The notes beneath the pieces were generated by a model that saw only the letters and a program-made list of their open reading frames with translations, was not told the origin of the DNA and ran no database searches. Shown here in pieces: positions 9,295-19,464 of a DNA stretch of 64,000 nucleotides (positions within the stretch are counted from its first letter, which is position 1; each line of letters starts with the position of its first letter). Location: assembly GCA_963835955.1 (NCBI GenBank), contig CAWIHZ010000017.1, forward strand, positions 124,001 through 188,000. The letters run 5' to 3'. The stretch comes from Roseiarcus sp963835955. GTDB lineage: Bacteria; Pseudomonadota; Alphaproteobacteria; Rhizobiales; Beijerinckiaceae. Made by a program: the position numbers and the translations under genes.

Positions 9295-10329
9295 ATGAAG
9301 TACGGCCACGATGTCGTCAGCGCGATCGGCCACACGCCGCTCATCAAGCTCCGCGCCGCATCGGAAGCGACCGGATGCACGATTCTCGGCAAAGCCGAAT
9401 TCATGAATCCGGGCGGATCGGTCAAGGACCGCGCGGCGGTCGCGATCATCGGCGACGCGGTCGGGCGCGGCGCGCTTCGCCCCGGCGGCGTTATTGTCGA
9501 GGGCACGGCCGGCAATACCGGAATCGGAATCGCGATGGTCGCGAGCGCGCTTGGCTATCGAACCGTGATCGTGATTCCTGACACCCAGTCACAGGAAAAA
9601 AAAGACGCGCTGCGTCTCGCCGGCGCCGAACTGATCGAAGTTCCCGCGGTTCCCTATTCCAACCCCAATAATTACGTGCGCTATTCCGGGCGTCTGGCGG
9701 AGACATTGGCCAAAACCGAGCCCAACGGGGCCGTGTGGGCGAACCAGTTCGACAATGTCGCCAACCGCCGGGGCCACTATGAGACCACAGGCCCGGAGAT
9801 TTTCGACGATCTCGACGGCAACCTTCACGGCTTCGTCAGCGCGGTCGGCTCCGGCGGCACACTCGCCGGCGTCGGCATGGCGCTGAAGGAACGCGACCCG
9901 ACGATCAAAATCGCGCTCGCCGATCCGATGGGAGCGGCGCTGTTTTCCTATTACACGACCGGCGAACTCAAGAGCTCCGGCTCGTCGATCACCGAAGGCA
10001 TCGGCCAGGGGCGCGTCACCGCCAACCTCGAGGGCGCCCCGGTCGACGCCGCATACCAGATTCGCGACGAGGAGGCGCTGCCGATCGTTTTTGATCTGGT
10101 GGTTCACGAGGGGCTGCTGCTCGGCGGTTCGTCCGGGATCAACATCGCGGGGGCGATCAGGCTCGCGCGCGAACTCGGTCCCGGCCACACGATCGTGACG
10201 CTGCTGTGCGATTCCGGCGCGCGCTACGCCTCCAAACTCTTCAATCCCAAATTCCTGCGCTCCAAGAACTTGCCGGTTCCGGCCTGGCTGGAGGCGAAGG
10301 GGAGCGCGCCAGGGGTGTTCGTTCAATGA
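9295..10329 (+). CDS. cysK: Cysteine synthase A
   Basis: PLP enzyme that makes L-cysteine from O-acetylserine and sulfide. The PLP lysine is in NPGGSVKDRAA (about residue 44), the substrate loop in EGTAGNTGIG, and the PLP-phosphate loop in VGSGGTLAG. Length 344 aa is normal for the alphaproteobacterial subgroup. ATG at 9295 is used; a TTG codon directly precedes it. The stop overlaps the next start (ATGA at 10326-10329), so it is translationally coupled to the AlaX gene. With sseA downstream the run is sulfur-amino-acid themed. Confidence 0.95.
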   Translation: MKYGHDVVSAIGHTPLIKLRAASEATGCTILGKAEFMNPGGSVKDRAAVAIIGDAVGRGALRPGGVIVEGTAGNTGIGIAMVASALGYRTVIVIPDTQSQEKKDALRLAGAELIEVPAVPYSNPNNYVRYSGRLAETLAKTEPNGAVWANQFDNVANRRGHYETTGPEIFDDLDGNLHGFVSAVGSGGTLAGVGMALKERDPTIKIALADPMGAALFSYYTTGELKSSGSSITEGIGQGRVTANLEGAPVDAAYQIRDEEALPIVFDLVVHEGLLLGGSSGINIAGAIRLARELGPGHTIVTLLCDSGARYASKLFNPKFLRSKNLPVPAWLEAKGSAPGVFVQ

Positions 10330-11039
10330 CCGAGGCCCTGTTTCGCGGCGACGCCTATCTCCGCCACGCGCATGCGACCGTCATTTCCGCAGGGGCGCGC
10401 GGGATCGTTCTCGATCGCACCGTCTTCTATGCGCGAGGCGGCGGGCAGGCCGGCGACCAGGGCGCGCTCATCCTCGACGACGGTTCCGAGATCGCGATCC
10501 TCGATGCCGTCTACGACGCCGACCGCGAGACGATCCTGCATGCGCCCGTCGACGGCGCCGCACTGCCCGCGGCCGGCGCGCATCTGATCGCCCGCCTCGA
10601 CTGGGCGCGACGCTACAAGCGCATGCGCGCGCATACCGCGCTGCATCTGCTCTCGGTCGTGCTGCCCTACCCGGTGACCGGAGGCTCGGTCGGCGACGCC
10701 GAAGGGCGGCTCGATTTCGATTCGGGCGAGGCGGTCCTCGACAAGGCCGAGGTCGAGCGGCGGCTCAACGAACTGATCGCGCGCGACGCGGCGGTGACCC
10801 AGCGCTTTATCTCGGATGAGGAGCTGGAGGCCAATCCGGCGCTGGTCAAGACCATGTCGGTGAGGCCGCCGATGGGGACCGGCCGCGTCCGGTTGATCGA
10901 GATCGAGGGTCTCGACTTGCAGCCGTGCGGCGGCGCCCATGTCGCCCGCACCGGCGAGATCGGCCGCGCCTCGGTCACCCAGATCGAAAAGAAAGGCAGG
11001 CTCAACCGGCGCGTCCGCATCGCGCTCGCGGATTCCTGA
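10326..11039 (+). CDS. AlaX-type alanyl-tRNA editing protein
   Basis: A 237-aa free-standing homologue of the AlaRS editing domain, which hydrolyses mischarged Ser- or Gly-tRNA(Ala). The zinc site is visible: HTALH (HxxxH) near residue 105 and CGGAHV (CxxxH) near residue 200. The N-terminal FYARGGGQAGDQG is the typical first editing-domain motif. ATG at 10326 overlaps the cysK stop. Coupling to a cysteine/serine pathway gene suggests editing demand during changes in amino-acid pools, which is inference. Confidence 0.9.
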   Translation: MTEALFRGDAYLRHAHATVISAGARGIVLDRTVFYARGGGQAGDQGALILDDGSEIAILDAVYDADRETILHAPVDGAALPAAGAHLIARLDWARRYKRMRAHTALHLLSVVLPYPVTGGSVGDAEGRLDFDSGEAVLDKAEVERRLNELIARDAAVTQRFISDEELEANPALVKTMSVRPPMGTGRVRLIEIEGLDLQPCGGAHVARTGEIGRASVTQIEKKGRLNRRVRIALADS

Positions 11040-11054
11040 CGCGAACGGAGCCTC

Positions 11055-11906
11055 ATGCCCATGGCCTCGCGCAACTTCCGAACGACGAGCGAATTGGCGG
11101 CCGAGCTCGGCGACGCGAATCTCGGCGTCATCGACGCTTCCTGGCATCTGCCGCCGACCGGACGCAATGGCCGGGCCGAGTTCCGGCAGACGCATATTCC
11201 CGGCGCGGTGTATTTCGACATCGACGCGATCGCCGACCTCGAGACCGGCCTGCCGCACATGCTGCCGAAGCCGGAGGGGCTGGCGCAGGAGATGGGCGCG
11301 CTCGGCCTCGGCGACGGCATGCGCTTCGTCGCCTATGACGCGCTCGGCCTGTTCGCAGCGGCGCGGGTGTGGTGGACGTTGCGCGCTTATGGCGTCGAAG
11401 ACGTCCGCATCCTCGAAGGCGGGCTGCCGAGATGGATCAAGGAAGGACGGCCGGTCGAGAGCGGCGACGCGCATCCGAAGCCCCGCACGTTCACGCCGCG
11501 GTTCGACGAAAACTTCGTCGCCTCGCTCGACGAGGTGCGCGCGGCGCTGGCGACCGGCTCGGCCCAGGTCGTCGACGCTCGCTCCGCCGACCGCTTCTGC
11601 GGCGCGGCGCCCGAGCCGCGGCCGGGCGTGAAGAGCGGCCACATGCCCGGCAGCCTCAACCTGCCGTTCGTCGAGATCGTCGAGCACGGCCGGCTGAAGC
11701 CGCGACAGGAGCTCGAGGCGGCGTTCGCCGCCCACGGCGTCGATCTCGCCAGGCCAATCATCACCACCTGCGGGTCAGGCGTCACCGCCGCGATTCTGGC
11801 GCTGGCGGTCGAGGAGGCCGGAGGGCGGATCGAAGGCCTCTACGACGGCTCCTGGGCGGAGTGGGGTTCGCGCGACGATTGCCCGGTCGCGAGCGGGCCG
11901 GCGTGA
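11055..11906 (+). CDS. sseA: 3-mercaptopyruvate sulfurtransferase
   Basis: Two-rhodanese-domain enzyme of 283 aa that transfers sulfur from 3-mercaptopyruvate to thiophilic acceptors. The N-terminal inactive domain has VIDASWHLP and HIPGAVYFDIDAI. The C-terminal domain has VVDARSADRF and the catalytic loop CGSGVTA typical of MST rather than thiosulfate sulfurtransferase. It lies 15 bp after the AlaX gene and probably belongs to the same transcript as cysK, giving a cysteine-metabolism cluster. Confidence 0.93.
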   Translation: MPMASRNFRTTSELAAELGDANLGVIDASWHLPPTGRNGRAEFRQTHIPGAVYFDIDAIADLETGLPHMLPKPEGLAQEMGALGLGDGMRFVAYDALGLFAAARVWWTLRAYGVEDVRILEGGLPRWIKEGRPVESGDAHPKPRTFTPRFDENFVASLDEVRAALATGSAQVVDARSADRFCGAAPEPRPGVKSGHMPGSLNLPFVEIVEHGRLKPRQELEAAFAAHGVDLARPIITTCGSGVTAAILALAVEEAGGRIEGLYDGSWAEWGSRDDCPVASGPA

Positions 11907-11981
11907 GCGCGGCCCGCCGATGTCGAGAGCCGGTCGGCGCGCGCTTCGTCCGGAAATTGCACGACTCCGGCGCGGCAGGCC

Positions 11982-13694
11982 CTACCCCTCCGGAAAATCC
12001 TCGATCCTGAACTCGCTCTGCGACCGTTCCTCGCGCTCCGCCAGCGCGTTCTCGCGCGTGCGCAGTTCGACCCGGCGGATCTTGCCGGAGACGGTCTTCG
12101 GCAGTTCGGCGAATTCGATCCGGCGCACCCGCTTATAGGCCGAAAGGCGCAGGCGCACATGCTCGAAGATCGCCCCCGCCGTCGCCTCGTTCGGAGGAAA
12201 ATTGGGCGCAAGCGCGATATAGGCCTTGGCGATCGTGGTGCGGAGCGCGTCGGGCGCCGGCACCACTGCCGCCTCGACCACCGCCTCGTGCTCGATCAGC
12301 GCGCTTTCGAGTTCGAACGGGCTGATGCGGTAGTCGCTCGATTTGAACACGTCGTCGGCGCGGCCGACATAGGTGATGAAGCCCTCGGCGTCGCGAACCG
12401 CGACGTCTCCGGTGCGGTAGAACTCGCCTTCGACCGGCGCGAGTTCGCCCTCGCCGACCTGATAGCCCAGCATGAGGCCGGTCGGGCGCGGGTGAAGGGC
12501 GAGCGCGATCTCTCCCTGGTCGGCTTCGAGCCCCTCGCCGTCGATCAGCGCGACCCGATAGCCTGGCAACGGGCGGCCCATCGAGCCGGCGACGAGCTTT
12601 TGGCCCGGCGAGTTGCCGACCATCATCGTGGTCTCCGTCTGGCCGTAGGAATCGCGTAAAGACACGCCCCAGGCGCGGCGGACCTGTTCGATCACTTCCG
12701 GATTGAGCGGCTCGCCGGCCGAGTTGGCCTCGCGCAACTTGACCTTCCACCGGCCGAGGTCGTGCTGGATCAGCATCCGCCACACGGTCGGGGGGGCGCA
12801 GAAGGTGGTGACCTCATGTTCGACCAGCAGGTCGAGCGTGGCGCGCGGCTCGAACCGTCCGGCGAGCGCGATCACGCAGGCGCCGGCGTTCCAGGGCGCG
12901 AACACGCTCGACCAGGCGTGCTTGGCCCAGCCGGGCGAGGAGATGTTGAGATGCGCGTCGCCGGGCCTCAAGCCCAGGCCGTACATGGTCGAAAGATGGC
13001 CGATCGGATAGCTCGCATGGCTGTGCACGACCAGTTTCGAGCGAGCCGTCGTGCCCGAGGTGAAATAGACCAGCATCGCATCGTCGGCCCTGGTCGGGCC
13101 GTCCGGCTCGAACCGCGCCCTGGCGGTCCTCAGCGATCCGAACGGGCGCCAGCCCGCGGGCGTCTCGTCGACCGCGATCCGCTCGACATCGGCGGCGAGC
13201 CCGGCGAACTTTGCCGCGTCGGCGCCGTGCGCGATCAGGTATTTCGCCTGGCCGCGATCGAGCCGGTCGGCGATGTCGGCGGGGCCGAGCTGCGGCATCG
13301 CCGGGATCAGCACCAGGCCGAGCTTCATCGAGGCGAGCATCGTCGCCCAGAGTTCGGGCGTCACCCCCAGCATCATCAACAGCCGGTCGCCGCGCTTGGC
13401 CCCGAGGGCGCGAAGGCCGTTGGCGAGGCGCGAGGATTCCTGGGCGAGTTCGGCGAAAGTTCTCGTCTCCACCCGCTCGCCGATGACCTTCAGCGCGGTT
13501 CTTGCGCCATGTTCGCCGGCGGCGAGTTCGGCGTCGAACCATTCGAGCGCCCAGTTGAAATGCTCGGGCCGCGGCCAGGCGAACGAAGTCTTGGCGGCGC
13601 AATAGTCGCCGTGCAGGTCCAAAAGCAGATCGCGCGCCTCGTGAAAAGTCGGCGGCGCCGTGTGATCGACCGTCTGAGAGGAAGCGAAGGACAT
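11982..13694 (-). CDS. Acyl-CoA synthetase (AMP-forming)
   Basis: ANL-superfamily ligase of 570 aa that activates a carboxylic acid via acyl-AMP to acyl-CoA. The P-loop-like motif is YFTSGTTARSKLV, the adenylation motifs are DSYGQTETT and YRTGDVAVRD, and the C-terminal catalytic lysine lies in PKTVSGKIRR. Overall resemblance is to the acetyl/medium-chain acyl-CoA synthetase (AcsM/Acs-like) branch; substrate chain length cannot be read from sequence. Converges with sseA across a gap of 75 bp. Confidence 0.88.
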   Translation of the reverse strand: MSFASSQTVDHTAPPTFHEARDLLLDLHGDYCAAKTSFAWPRPEHFNWALEWFDAELAAGEHGARTALKVIGERVETRTFAELAQESSRLANGLRALGAKRGDRLLMMLGVTPELWATMLASMKLGLVLIPAMPQLGPADIADRLDRGQAKYLIAHGADAAKFAGLAADVERIAVDETPAGWRPFGSLRTARARFEPDGPTRADDAMLVYFTSGTTARSKLVVHSHASYPIGHLSTMYGLGLRPGDAHLNISSPGWAKHAWSSVFAPWNAGACVIALAGRFEPRATLDLLVEHEVTTFCAPPTVWRMLIQHDLGRWKVKLREANSAGEPLNPEVIEQVRRAWGVSLRDSYGQTETTMMVGNSPGQKLVAGSMGRPLPGYRVALIDGEGLEADQGEIALALHPRPTGLMLGYQVGEGELAPVEGEFYRTGDVAVRDAEGFITYVGRADDVFKSSDYRISPFELESALIEHEAVVEAAVVPAPDALRTTIAKAYIALAPNFPPNEATAGAIFEHVRLRLSAYKRVRRIEFAELPKTVSGKIRRVELRTRENALAEREERSQSEFRIEDFPEG

Positions 13695-13833
13695 TTTCGG
13701 TTTGGCGCCTCGTCAACTGCAAGCCGCGCGGGCGCTACTCGACCGCCGCGCCCGCGCGCTTATTGTTTTAGCACGATTGCACAAAAGGCCGGCCACGCGC
13801 AAAGGCGCGGGGGAGCGGGCCGCTCGGGTCGCC

Positions 13834-14466
13834 TCAGCGCCGGCGCGCCAGCGCGCGCACGACCGCGCAATCGCCGACATGGCGCGGGCCTTCGCTCAAG
13901 CAAATCTCCGCCTCTTCCATCGCAAGGATGTCGTGCGCGCCAAAATCCTCGCGAAGCGCGGCGAGGCTGACGAGCAGGGCCGGGTCTTGCGGGCCGCCGT
14001 GCGCGCCCTTGGCCTGACGCTCGATCTGCTCCGGACGGAAGGCCTCGAGCACGATCAGCCCGCCGGGTTTGAGCGCCGCGAGCGCGCGCGCGTGCAGCCG
14101 GCGGCGGTCCGCCTCCGCGAGATGCAGGAAGATCAGCGCGACCAGATCGTAGCGCGCCCGCGGCCAGTCCCAGGCTAGGGCGTCGGCGTGGATGGCGTTG
14201 ATCGCGACCCCGCGCGCCGCGGCCAGACGCTTCGCCTTGGCGACCCCGATCGCCGAGAGGTCGAGCGTGTCGACGAGAAGCCCCTGCTCCGCCAGCCAGA
14301 CCCCGTTGCGCCCCTCTCCGTCGCCCGGAACCAGCGCGCGCATGCCCGCCTTCAGCCGATCGCGCTGAGCGGCGAGAAACCCGTTCGGCTCGATGCCGAA
14401 AGCGTAACCCTCGCCGGAATAGCGCTCGTCCCACCTGACGGCCTCACGCTCAACGGCGTCGGTCAT
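13834..14466 (-). CDS. Class I SAM-dependent methyltransferase
   Basis: A 210-aa TehB/UbiE-like methyltransferase. The N-terminus WDERYSGEGYAFG is the signature of a thiopurine/tellurite-type subgroup. The SAM-binding motif I reads VPGDGEGRNGVWLA and motif II VDTLDLSAIG, with post-I DLVALIFLHL. The substrate is unknown. Monocistronic, upstream of a repeat-bearing intergenic region. Confidence 0.85.
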   Translation of the reverse strand: MTDAVEREAVRWDERYSGEGYAFGIEPNGFLAAQRDRLKAGMRALVPGDGEGRNGVWLAEQGLLVDTLDLSAIGVAKAKRLAAARGVAINAIHADALAWDWPRARYDLVALIFLHLAEADRRRLHARALAALKPGGLIVLEAFRPEQIERQAKGAHGGPQDPALLVSLAALREDFGAHDILAMEEAEICLSEGPRHVGDCAVVRALARRR

Positions 14467-14767
14467 GGATTTGAGTCCTCAAATGCGCTTTTGAAACGAA
14501 CCGCCCGCGCCATTGCCCGATGTTCGTCGTCGTCGTCAAGCAAGCGGCGCGGCGCCTTGCCGACGATCGGTTGGCGGAACCTGAACTCTCCCGCCGTCCG
14601 TCATCGCGAGCGTCAGCGAAGCGATCCAGACGACCTGCGGGAGCGAGGCTTCCGCATAGGCGAGGCGACGCCGAGCTTTTCGCCCCTTGAGCCAACTCGT
14701 GCTAAGCGGAAGGGAACCCTGTCCCGGCTCGCGCAGGGCCGTCGCACCAAGGCCGCTCGCCTCCCCG
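14467..14767. other. Intergenic stretch with Rhizobiales-type repeat
   Basis: Gene-free interval before the restriction-modification pseudogene. Around 14599-14631 it holds a copy of the dispersed GCGAGCGTCAGCGAAGCGAT-type repeat common in Hyphomicrobiales intergenic regions (identified from memory of such genomes, not by search). Open frames across it translate to peptides such as WIASLTLAMT, which are the usual spurious translation of this repeat. Nothing else recognised. Confidence 0.45.
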
Positions 14768-17743
14768 ATGACGCCGCAGGAATTCATAGGCAAATGGAAG
14801 CGCAGTCGCGCTGACCGAACGCGCCTCCGCGCAAGAGCATTTCAACGACCTTTGCCATCTGTTTGGTCACCCACCCCGGCGGAGGACGATCCGGTCGGCG
14901 ATCATTTCACCTTCGAGAAGGGCGCGCCCAAGACCGGCGGCGGCGAGGGCTGGGCCGATGTCTGGAAGAAGGGGTATTTCGCCTGGGAATACAAGAAGAA
15001 GAAGCGCGATCTCGGCAAGGCGCTGGAACAGCTGACCCGCTACGCCGCCGCGCTCGAAAACCCGCCGTTGCATGTCGCCTGCGACACCCACATTTTCCGG
15101 ATCGAGACCCGCTGGACCAATGAAGTCCCGGCGACCTACGAGTTCGAACTCGAAGACCTCGCCGACCCAATCAATTTTGGCCGTCTCCGGGCGGTATTTC
15201 ATAATCCGGATGAACTGCGCTCGGGCTTAACGCGCGCCAAGCTGACCAAGGAAGCGGCGGATAATTTCCAAGCGATTTCCGACAAGCTGCAGCATCGCAA
15301 TCCCGACCGCGAGGCGGTGGCGCATTTCGTCAACCAGCTCGTGTTCTGCTTCTTCGCCGACAGCGTGAAGCTGCTGCCGAACGGGCTGTGGAAAAAGCTG
15401 TTGCGGGCGGCGGAGCGCAGGCCCGCTCAGGCCAAGGCGTTCCTCGCGCGCCTGTTCGACGACATGGCGAAGGGCGGCGACTTCGATCTCGAGAACATTC
15501 TCGAATTCGACGGCGGCCTGTTCGACGGCCGTCCGCCGCTGGCGTTGGAGCATACCGAGATCGGCCTGTTGTTCGCCGCCGCCAGCCTCGACTGGAGCCT
15601 GATCGACCCGACGATTTTCGGCACCCTGTTCGAGCGCTTCCTCGACCCCGACAAGCGGGCGCAAATCGGCGCCCATTACACCGATCCCGACAAGATCATG
15701 ATGATCGTCGAGCCGGTGGTGCTGCGCCCGCTGCGCGCGGAGTGGGAGGCGGCGAAAGCGGAGATCGAGGCGATCATGGCGCCCGTGCTCGAAGCCTCGG
15801 CCGGCGCCGGCAAGACCGCGAGTCGCGACCTCGGCAAGCGCTTCGACGCCGCGCGGGTCAAGGCCGAAACGATGCGCGACGCTTTCATCGACCGCCTCTG
15901 CGGCTTGCGCATTCTCGACCCGGCCTGCGGCTCCGGCAATTTCCTTTATCTGGCGTTGCAAGGCGTGAAAGACATCGAATGGCGCGCCATCCTCGATTGC
16001 GAGGCGCTCGGCCTCGGCATGGCCGTGCCGCGCGTCGGGCCGGAAATCCTGCACGGGATCGAGATCAATCCCTTCGCCGCCGAACTCGCGCGCACGACGA
16101 TCTGGATCGGCGACATCCAGTGGCGGGTCAAGAACGCGATTCACCATCACCCGCGCCCGCTCCTGCGCAAGCTCGATTCGATCGAATGTCGCGACGCGCT
16201 GCTCGACGCCCGACGGCAAGGGCGGCTTCGTCGAGGCGGAATGGCCGGAGGCCGATTTCATCATCGGCAACCCGCCGTTCCTGGGCGGCAAAGCTGATGC
16301 ATCGGCGGCCTTGGCGAGGAGGAAGTAGAGGCACTCCGGTCGCGCATATAACGGGCGCGTATCTGGCTTTGCCGATCTCGTCTGCTGGTGGTTCGAGAAG
16401 GCGTGGGACGCTGATCGAGGCTGGAAAGCGTGAAGCGTGCCGGCCTCGTCGCGACAAACTCCATTCGCGGCGGCGCGAATCGCAATGGTTCTGGAGCCGA
16501 TCGCCGATGACTTAGAGCGATGTTCGAAGCGTGGAGCGACGAGGAATGGACAGTCGATGGCGCGGCGGTGCGGGTCAGTCTCTGATCTGTTTTGCTTCAA
16601 AGGGTGCTATCGGCTCGCATCGTCTCGACGGCGAAGCCCGTCTTGACTGATTCATCCGGACCTGACCGGCATCGATGAAGCTCGCGGTCTCAACATTACC
16701 CTCGCCGCACGGCAGCCCGAGAACCTTTGCAGTGGCGCTTCATGGGAACCGTGAAGGCCGGAGCCTTCGACATCGAGGCGAACGATCAGCGCGTGCTTGG
16801 CTCATCGAGCCCTTAAACCCGAACTCCCGGCCGAATTCAGTGACGTGCTGACGCCTTGGTTCAACGGCAATCGATATTATGCGGCGACCGCGGGACTGTT
16901 GGGTTGTCGACTTTGGCGACAATATCGGAGCTCGAAGCAGCAAAACTCTTCGAAACGCCGTTCGACCTGACCGAACGCGTCGATGCGTCCGGCGCGACGA
17001 GGCCGTCCGCAGAGCGAGTCTATCGCGAACTATTGGTGGCTCTTCGCAGAACCGTGTCCAACGAATGAGAGATGCCATCTCGCGCTTCTCTTGATTCGTC
17101 GCTACATCCCACAGTCGCGAAGCATCGCATATTTGTATGGATCGATTCGCGAGTGTTTACCCGACCATCAGCTCATCGCCATCGCCCGCGACGACGACAC
17201 GACCTTCGGTATCCTGCATTCGCGCTTCCATGAGGCTTGGTCGCTCCGGCTCGGCACTTCCCTCGAAGACCGACCGCGCTACACGCCGACCACCACCTTC
17301 GAGACCTTCCCCTTCCCCGAGGGCCTGACGCCGAACATTCCGGCGGCCGACTACGCCGGCGATCCGCGCGCGATGCGCATCGCGGCGGCGGCCAAGAGGC
17401 TCGACGAATTGCGCCGCGCCTGGCTCAATCCGCCCGATCTCGTCGACATCGTGCCCGAAATCACCCCGACCGCCGCGCCCGGCGAGGCGCCGCGCCGCTA
17501 TCCCGACCGGATCGTGCCGAAGACGGCCGAGGCGGCGGCCAAGCTCAAGGAGCGCACGCTGACCAACCTCTATAACCAGCGCCCGCGCTGGCTCGCCGAC
17601 GCCCACGAGGCGCTCGACCGCGCCGTCGCCGCCGCCTACGGCTGGCCCGAGGACATCGCCACCGACGATGCCCTCGCCCGCCTGCTCGCGCTCAATCTCG
17701 AACGCGCGCAGGCGCAGGGCGGGCAGGCAGCGTCGGGAACCCG
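14768..17743 (+). pseudogene. MmeI-like type IIL restriction-methylase, decayed
   Basis: Remnant of a single-chain restriction endonuclease plus N6-adenine methyltransferase. It begins MTPQEFIGKWKRS, and the nuclease region retains FTFEKGAPKTGGGEGWADVW with AWEYKKKK. The methylase motif I is LDPACGSGNF, and the catalytic NPPF is encoded near 16270 but in a different frame. Frame changes are visible near 14806, 14875 and 16210 and then repeatedly between 16300 and 17140, where short in-family pieces (LMHRRLGEEEVEALRS, NGRVSGFADLVCWWFEKAWD, VKRAGLVATNSIRGG, FEAWSDEEWTVDGAAVRVSL) occur in all three frames. The target-recognition and C-terminal part is open again at 17140-17740. Ten or more lesions imply genuine decay rather than sequencing error. 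Confidence 0.85.
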
Positions 17744-17791
17744 TCTGACCGCCAGCCCTTGGCGCCCGCGCGAAATTTTTCGAGCAAATCC

Positions 17792-18093
17792 TTCCGGAAA
17801 TTCGAAAGTCGTGCTAGGCTTCCTTCCCTGTCAATCGAGGGATCGACGGCGCATGTTTGGGGACCCGCGGACTACGCCTTGCCGGGGTTGGCTCCGGCAT
17901 ATTACGCCACCGATATGTTTGATATGCCCGCCCGCAGGCGCAGAGAAATTTTTTGTTTGGAATCGGCCATAACCCCTTGAAAAGACCCAAATCGCGGAAG
18001 AAAAATCCTTTCTTTTGCTTCCCTTTTGTTTTCTTCTGCTTCCCCTTGGGCTTTCTTTTTCTTCCTCCCAATTTTCTTTTGCTTCCCCTCGCG
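17792..18093 (+). repeat. Dispersed promoter/phased-array element, copy I
   Basis: First of four related intergenic elements. Promoter-like boxes are TTCCGG (17792-17797) and TAGGCT (17815-17820), separated by exactly 17 bp, with TG at the extended -10 position. A conserved core at 17947-18000 contains TTTGGAATCGG and CCTTGAAAAG followed by ATCGCGGAAG. Four pyrimidine-rich units of 21 bp occupy 18010-18093 (TTCTTTTGCTTCCC-like). The element points at lexA, 220 bp downstream, so it could be part of the lexA leader. A short hydrophobic frame (PLKRPKSRK, then Phe/Pro/Leu-rich) runs through the array, but coding is doubtful. Confidence 0.6.
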
Positions 18094-18199
18094 CGGCCAC
18101 GGCCGGCGGCTTCCCCAACATTCGCCAATGCATGTCCGCATCAATTGCGCCGATTGGACTTCGGCCGCCCGGCCGGCGGCGCGACAGAATCTCCTTGCC

Positions 18200-18214
18200 G
18201 AACACAGCATGAAC
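18200..18214 (+). promoter_or_regulatory. Alphaproteobacterial SOS box of lexA
   Basis: GAAC at 18200-18203 and again at 18211-18214, spaced by 7 bp, match the alphaproteobacterial LexA operator GAAC-N7-GAAC (equivalently GTTC-N7-GTTC). It lies 100 bp before the lexA start, consistent with autorepression. Confidence 0.8.
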
Positions 18215-18314
18215 GATTAGGGATTGTTCGTGATTTGTTTACGGTCGCGCAGCGATTCTGCCGCCAGACTGGCAAATCGCCCGCGAATCGTTTCGGGCCG
18301 CCGGGAGATCAAAG

Positions 18315-19013
18315 ATGCTGACGAAGAAGCAAAGCGAATTGTTGCGCTTTATTCACGAGCGCCTGCAGGAGGCGGGCGTTCCGCCGTCGTTCGACGAAAT
18401 GAAGGACGCGCTCGACTTGCGCTCCAAGTCGGGAATCCATCGCCTGATCATGGCGCTCGAGGAGCGCGGCTTCATTCGGCGGCTCGCCAATCGCGCCCGC
18501 GCGATCGAGGTGCTGCGGCTGCCCGAATCGGCGACGGTCGCCGCGCCGAGAGCGCAGAGGTTCTCGCCCAGCGTCATCCCCGGCAATCTCGGCCGACTTC
18601 GCGCGCCCTCGCGCGAGGCCGACGAGCAGCACCCGGTGATGGTGCCGATGATGGGCCGCATCGCCGCCGGCACCCCGATTTCGGCGATCCAGACCAGAAC
18701 CCAGACCTTCGCCATGCCGCCGGAGTTCCTCGGCAGCGGCGAGCACTTCGCCCTCGAGGTCCGCGGCGACTCGATGATCGAGGCCGGCATTCTGGAGAAC
18801 GACACCGTCATCATCCGCAAGCAGGACACGGCCGAGACCGGAGACATCGTGGTCGCGCTGATCGACGAGGAGGAAGCGACCCTCAAGCGGCTGAGAAAGC
18901 GCGGCGCTTCGATTGCGCTCGAAGCCGCCAATCCGGCTTACGAGACCCGGATTTTCGGGCCGGACCGGGTCCGGGTGCAGGGAAAGATGGTCAGCCTGAT
19001 CCGGCGCTATTGA
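18315..19013 (+). CDS. lexA: LexA SOS repressor
   Basis: A 232-aa repressor. The N-terminal winged helix-turn-helix starts MLTKKQSELLRFIHERL and contains PPSFDEMKDALDL. The S24 autoprotease domain has the catalytic serine in RGDSMIEAGI and the lysine partner in DEEEATLKRL. The self-cleavage Ala-Gly dipeptide is not obvious, but GRIAAGTP marks that region. It represses DNA-damage genes and is cleaved when RecA is activated. A matching SOS box lies upstream, and a dispersed repeat element ends 221 bp before the start. Confidence 0.96.
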   Translation: MLTKKQSELLRFIHERLQEAGVPPSFDEMKDALDLRSKSGIHRLIMALEERGFIRRLANRARAIEVLRLPESATVAAPRAQRFSPSVIPGNLGRLRAPSREADEQHPVMVPMMGRIAAGTPISAIQTRTQTFAMPPEFLGSGEHFALEVRGDSMIEAGILENDTVIIRKQDTAETGDIVVALIDEEEATLKRLRKRGASIALEAANPAYETRIFGPDRVRVQGKMVSLIRRY

Positions 19014-19464
19014 CGGGATCGGCGCAACGCCCGGAGAGAAGGAGGCCGGCAGAACGCGGCGCGAGGAGGCCCACTCCAGACCACGTTCTAGCCGGCCGGC
19101 CTCGCGCAACCCAGGAGATGCGGCGGACCCGGGCGACGCAAGGCGTTGGTTCGACCCTGTGTCGGCCGATGATCCCCCAAGATACCGGCGGGTTCTTATA
19201 TTGCAATGACTGAGGCGACATTTGAATTGAGTTCCGCTTATTTACCTAAATGGATATTGTTAAACATGACGCCAAAACCGGCGATCGCCGATCCGAAATA
19301 TAAATGTCCATAGAATAGCTCTCTCAATTGCAATTTTCTATAAACTTTATTTGGTAAACCCGGAACTGGGACGACGCCCGGTTCCGCTGCCGGCGCCATT
19401 CGCGCGCCCCTTGCCCCCCGCGGCGGGCTGCGCCAGACATGGAGAGGTCCGGCGGAGGTGATTC
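19014..19464. other. Intergenic region before scpA
   Basis: About 450 bp without a convincing gene. The first half is GC-rich and the interval 19200-19350 is markedly AT-rich for this genome. I see no terminator with a T-run, no tRNA and no repeat shared with other parts of the window. Small open frames here have unrelated compositions and no clear ribosome-binding site. The scpA promoter presumably lies in the AT-rich part. Confidence 0.4.

Noticed and set aside
17953..18321. 122-aa Phe/Leu/Pro-rich frame upstream of lexA
   Set aside because: It arises from the pyrimidine-rich array of element copy I, starts at TTG, and runs into the lexA start without a recognisable domain.
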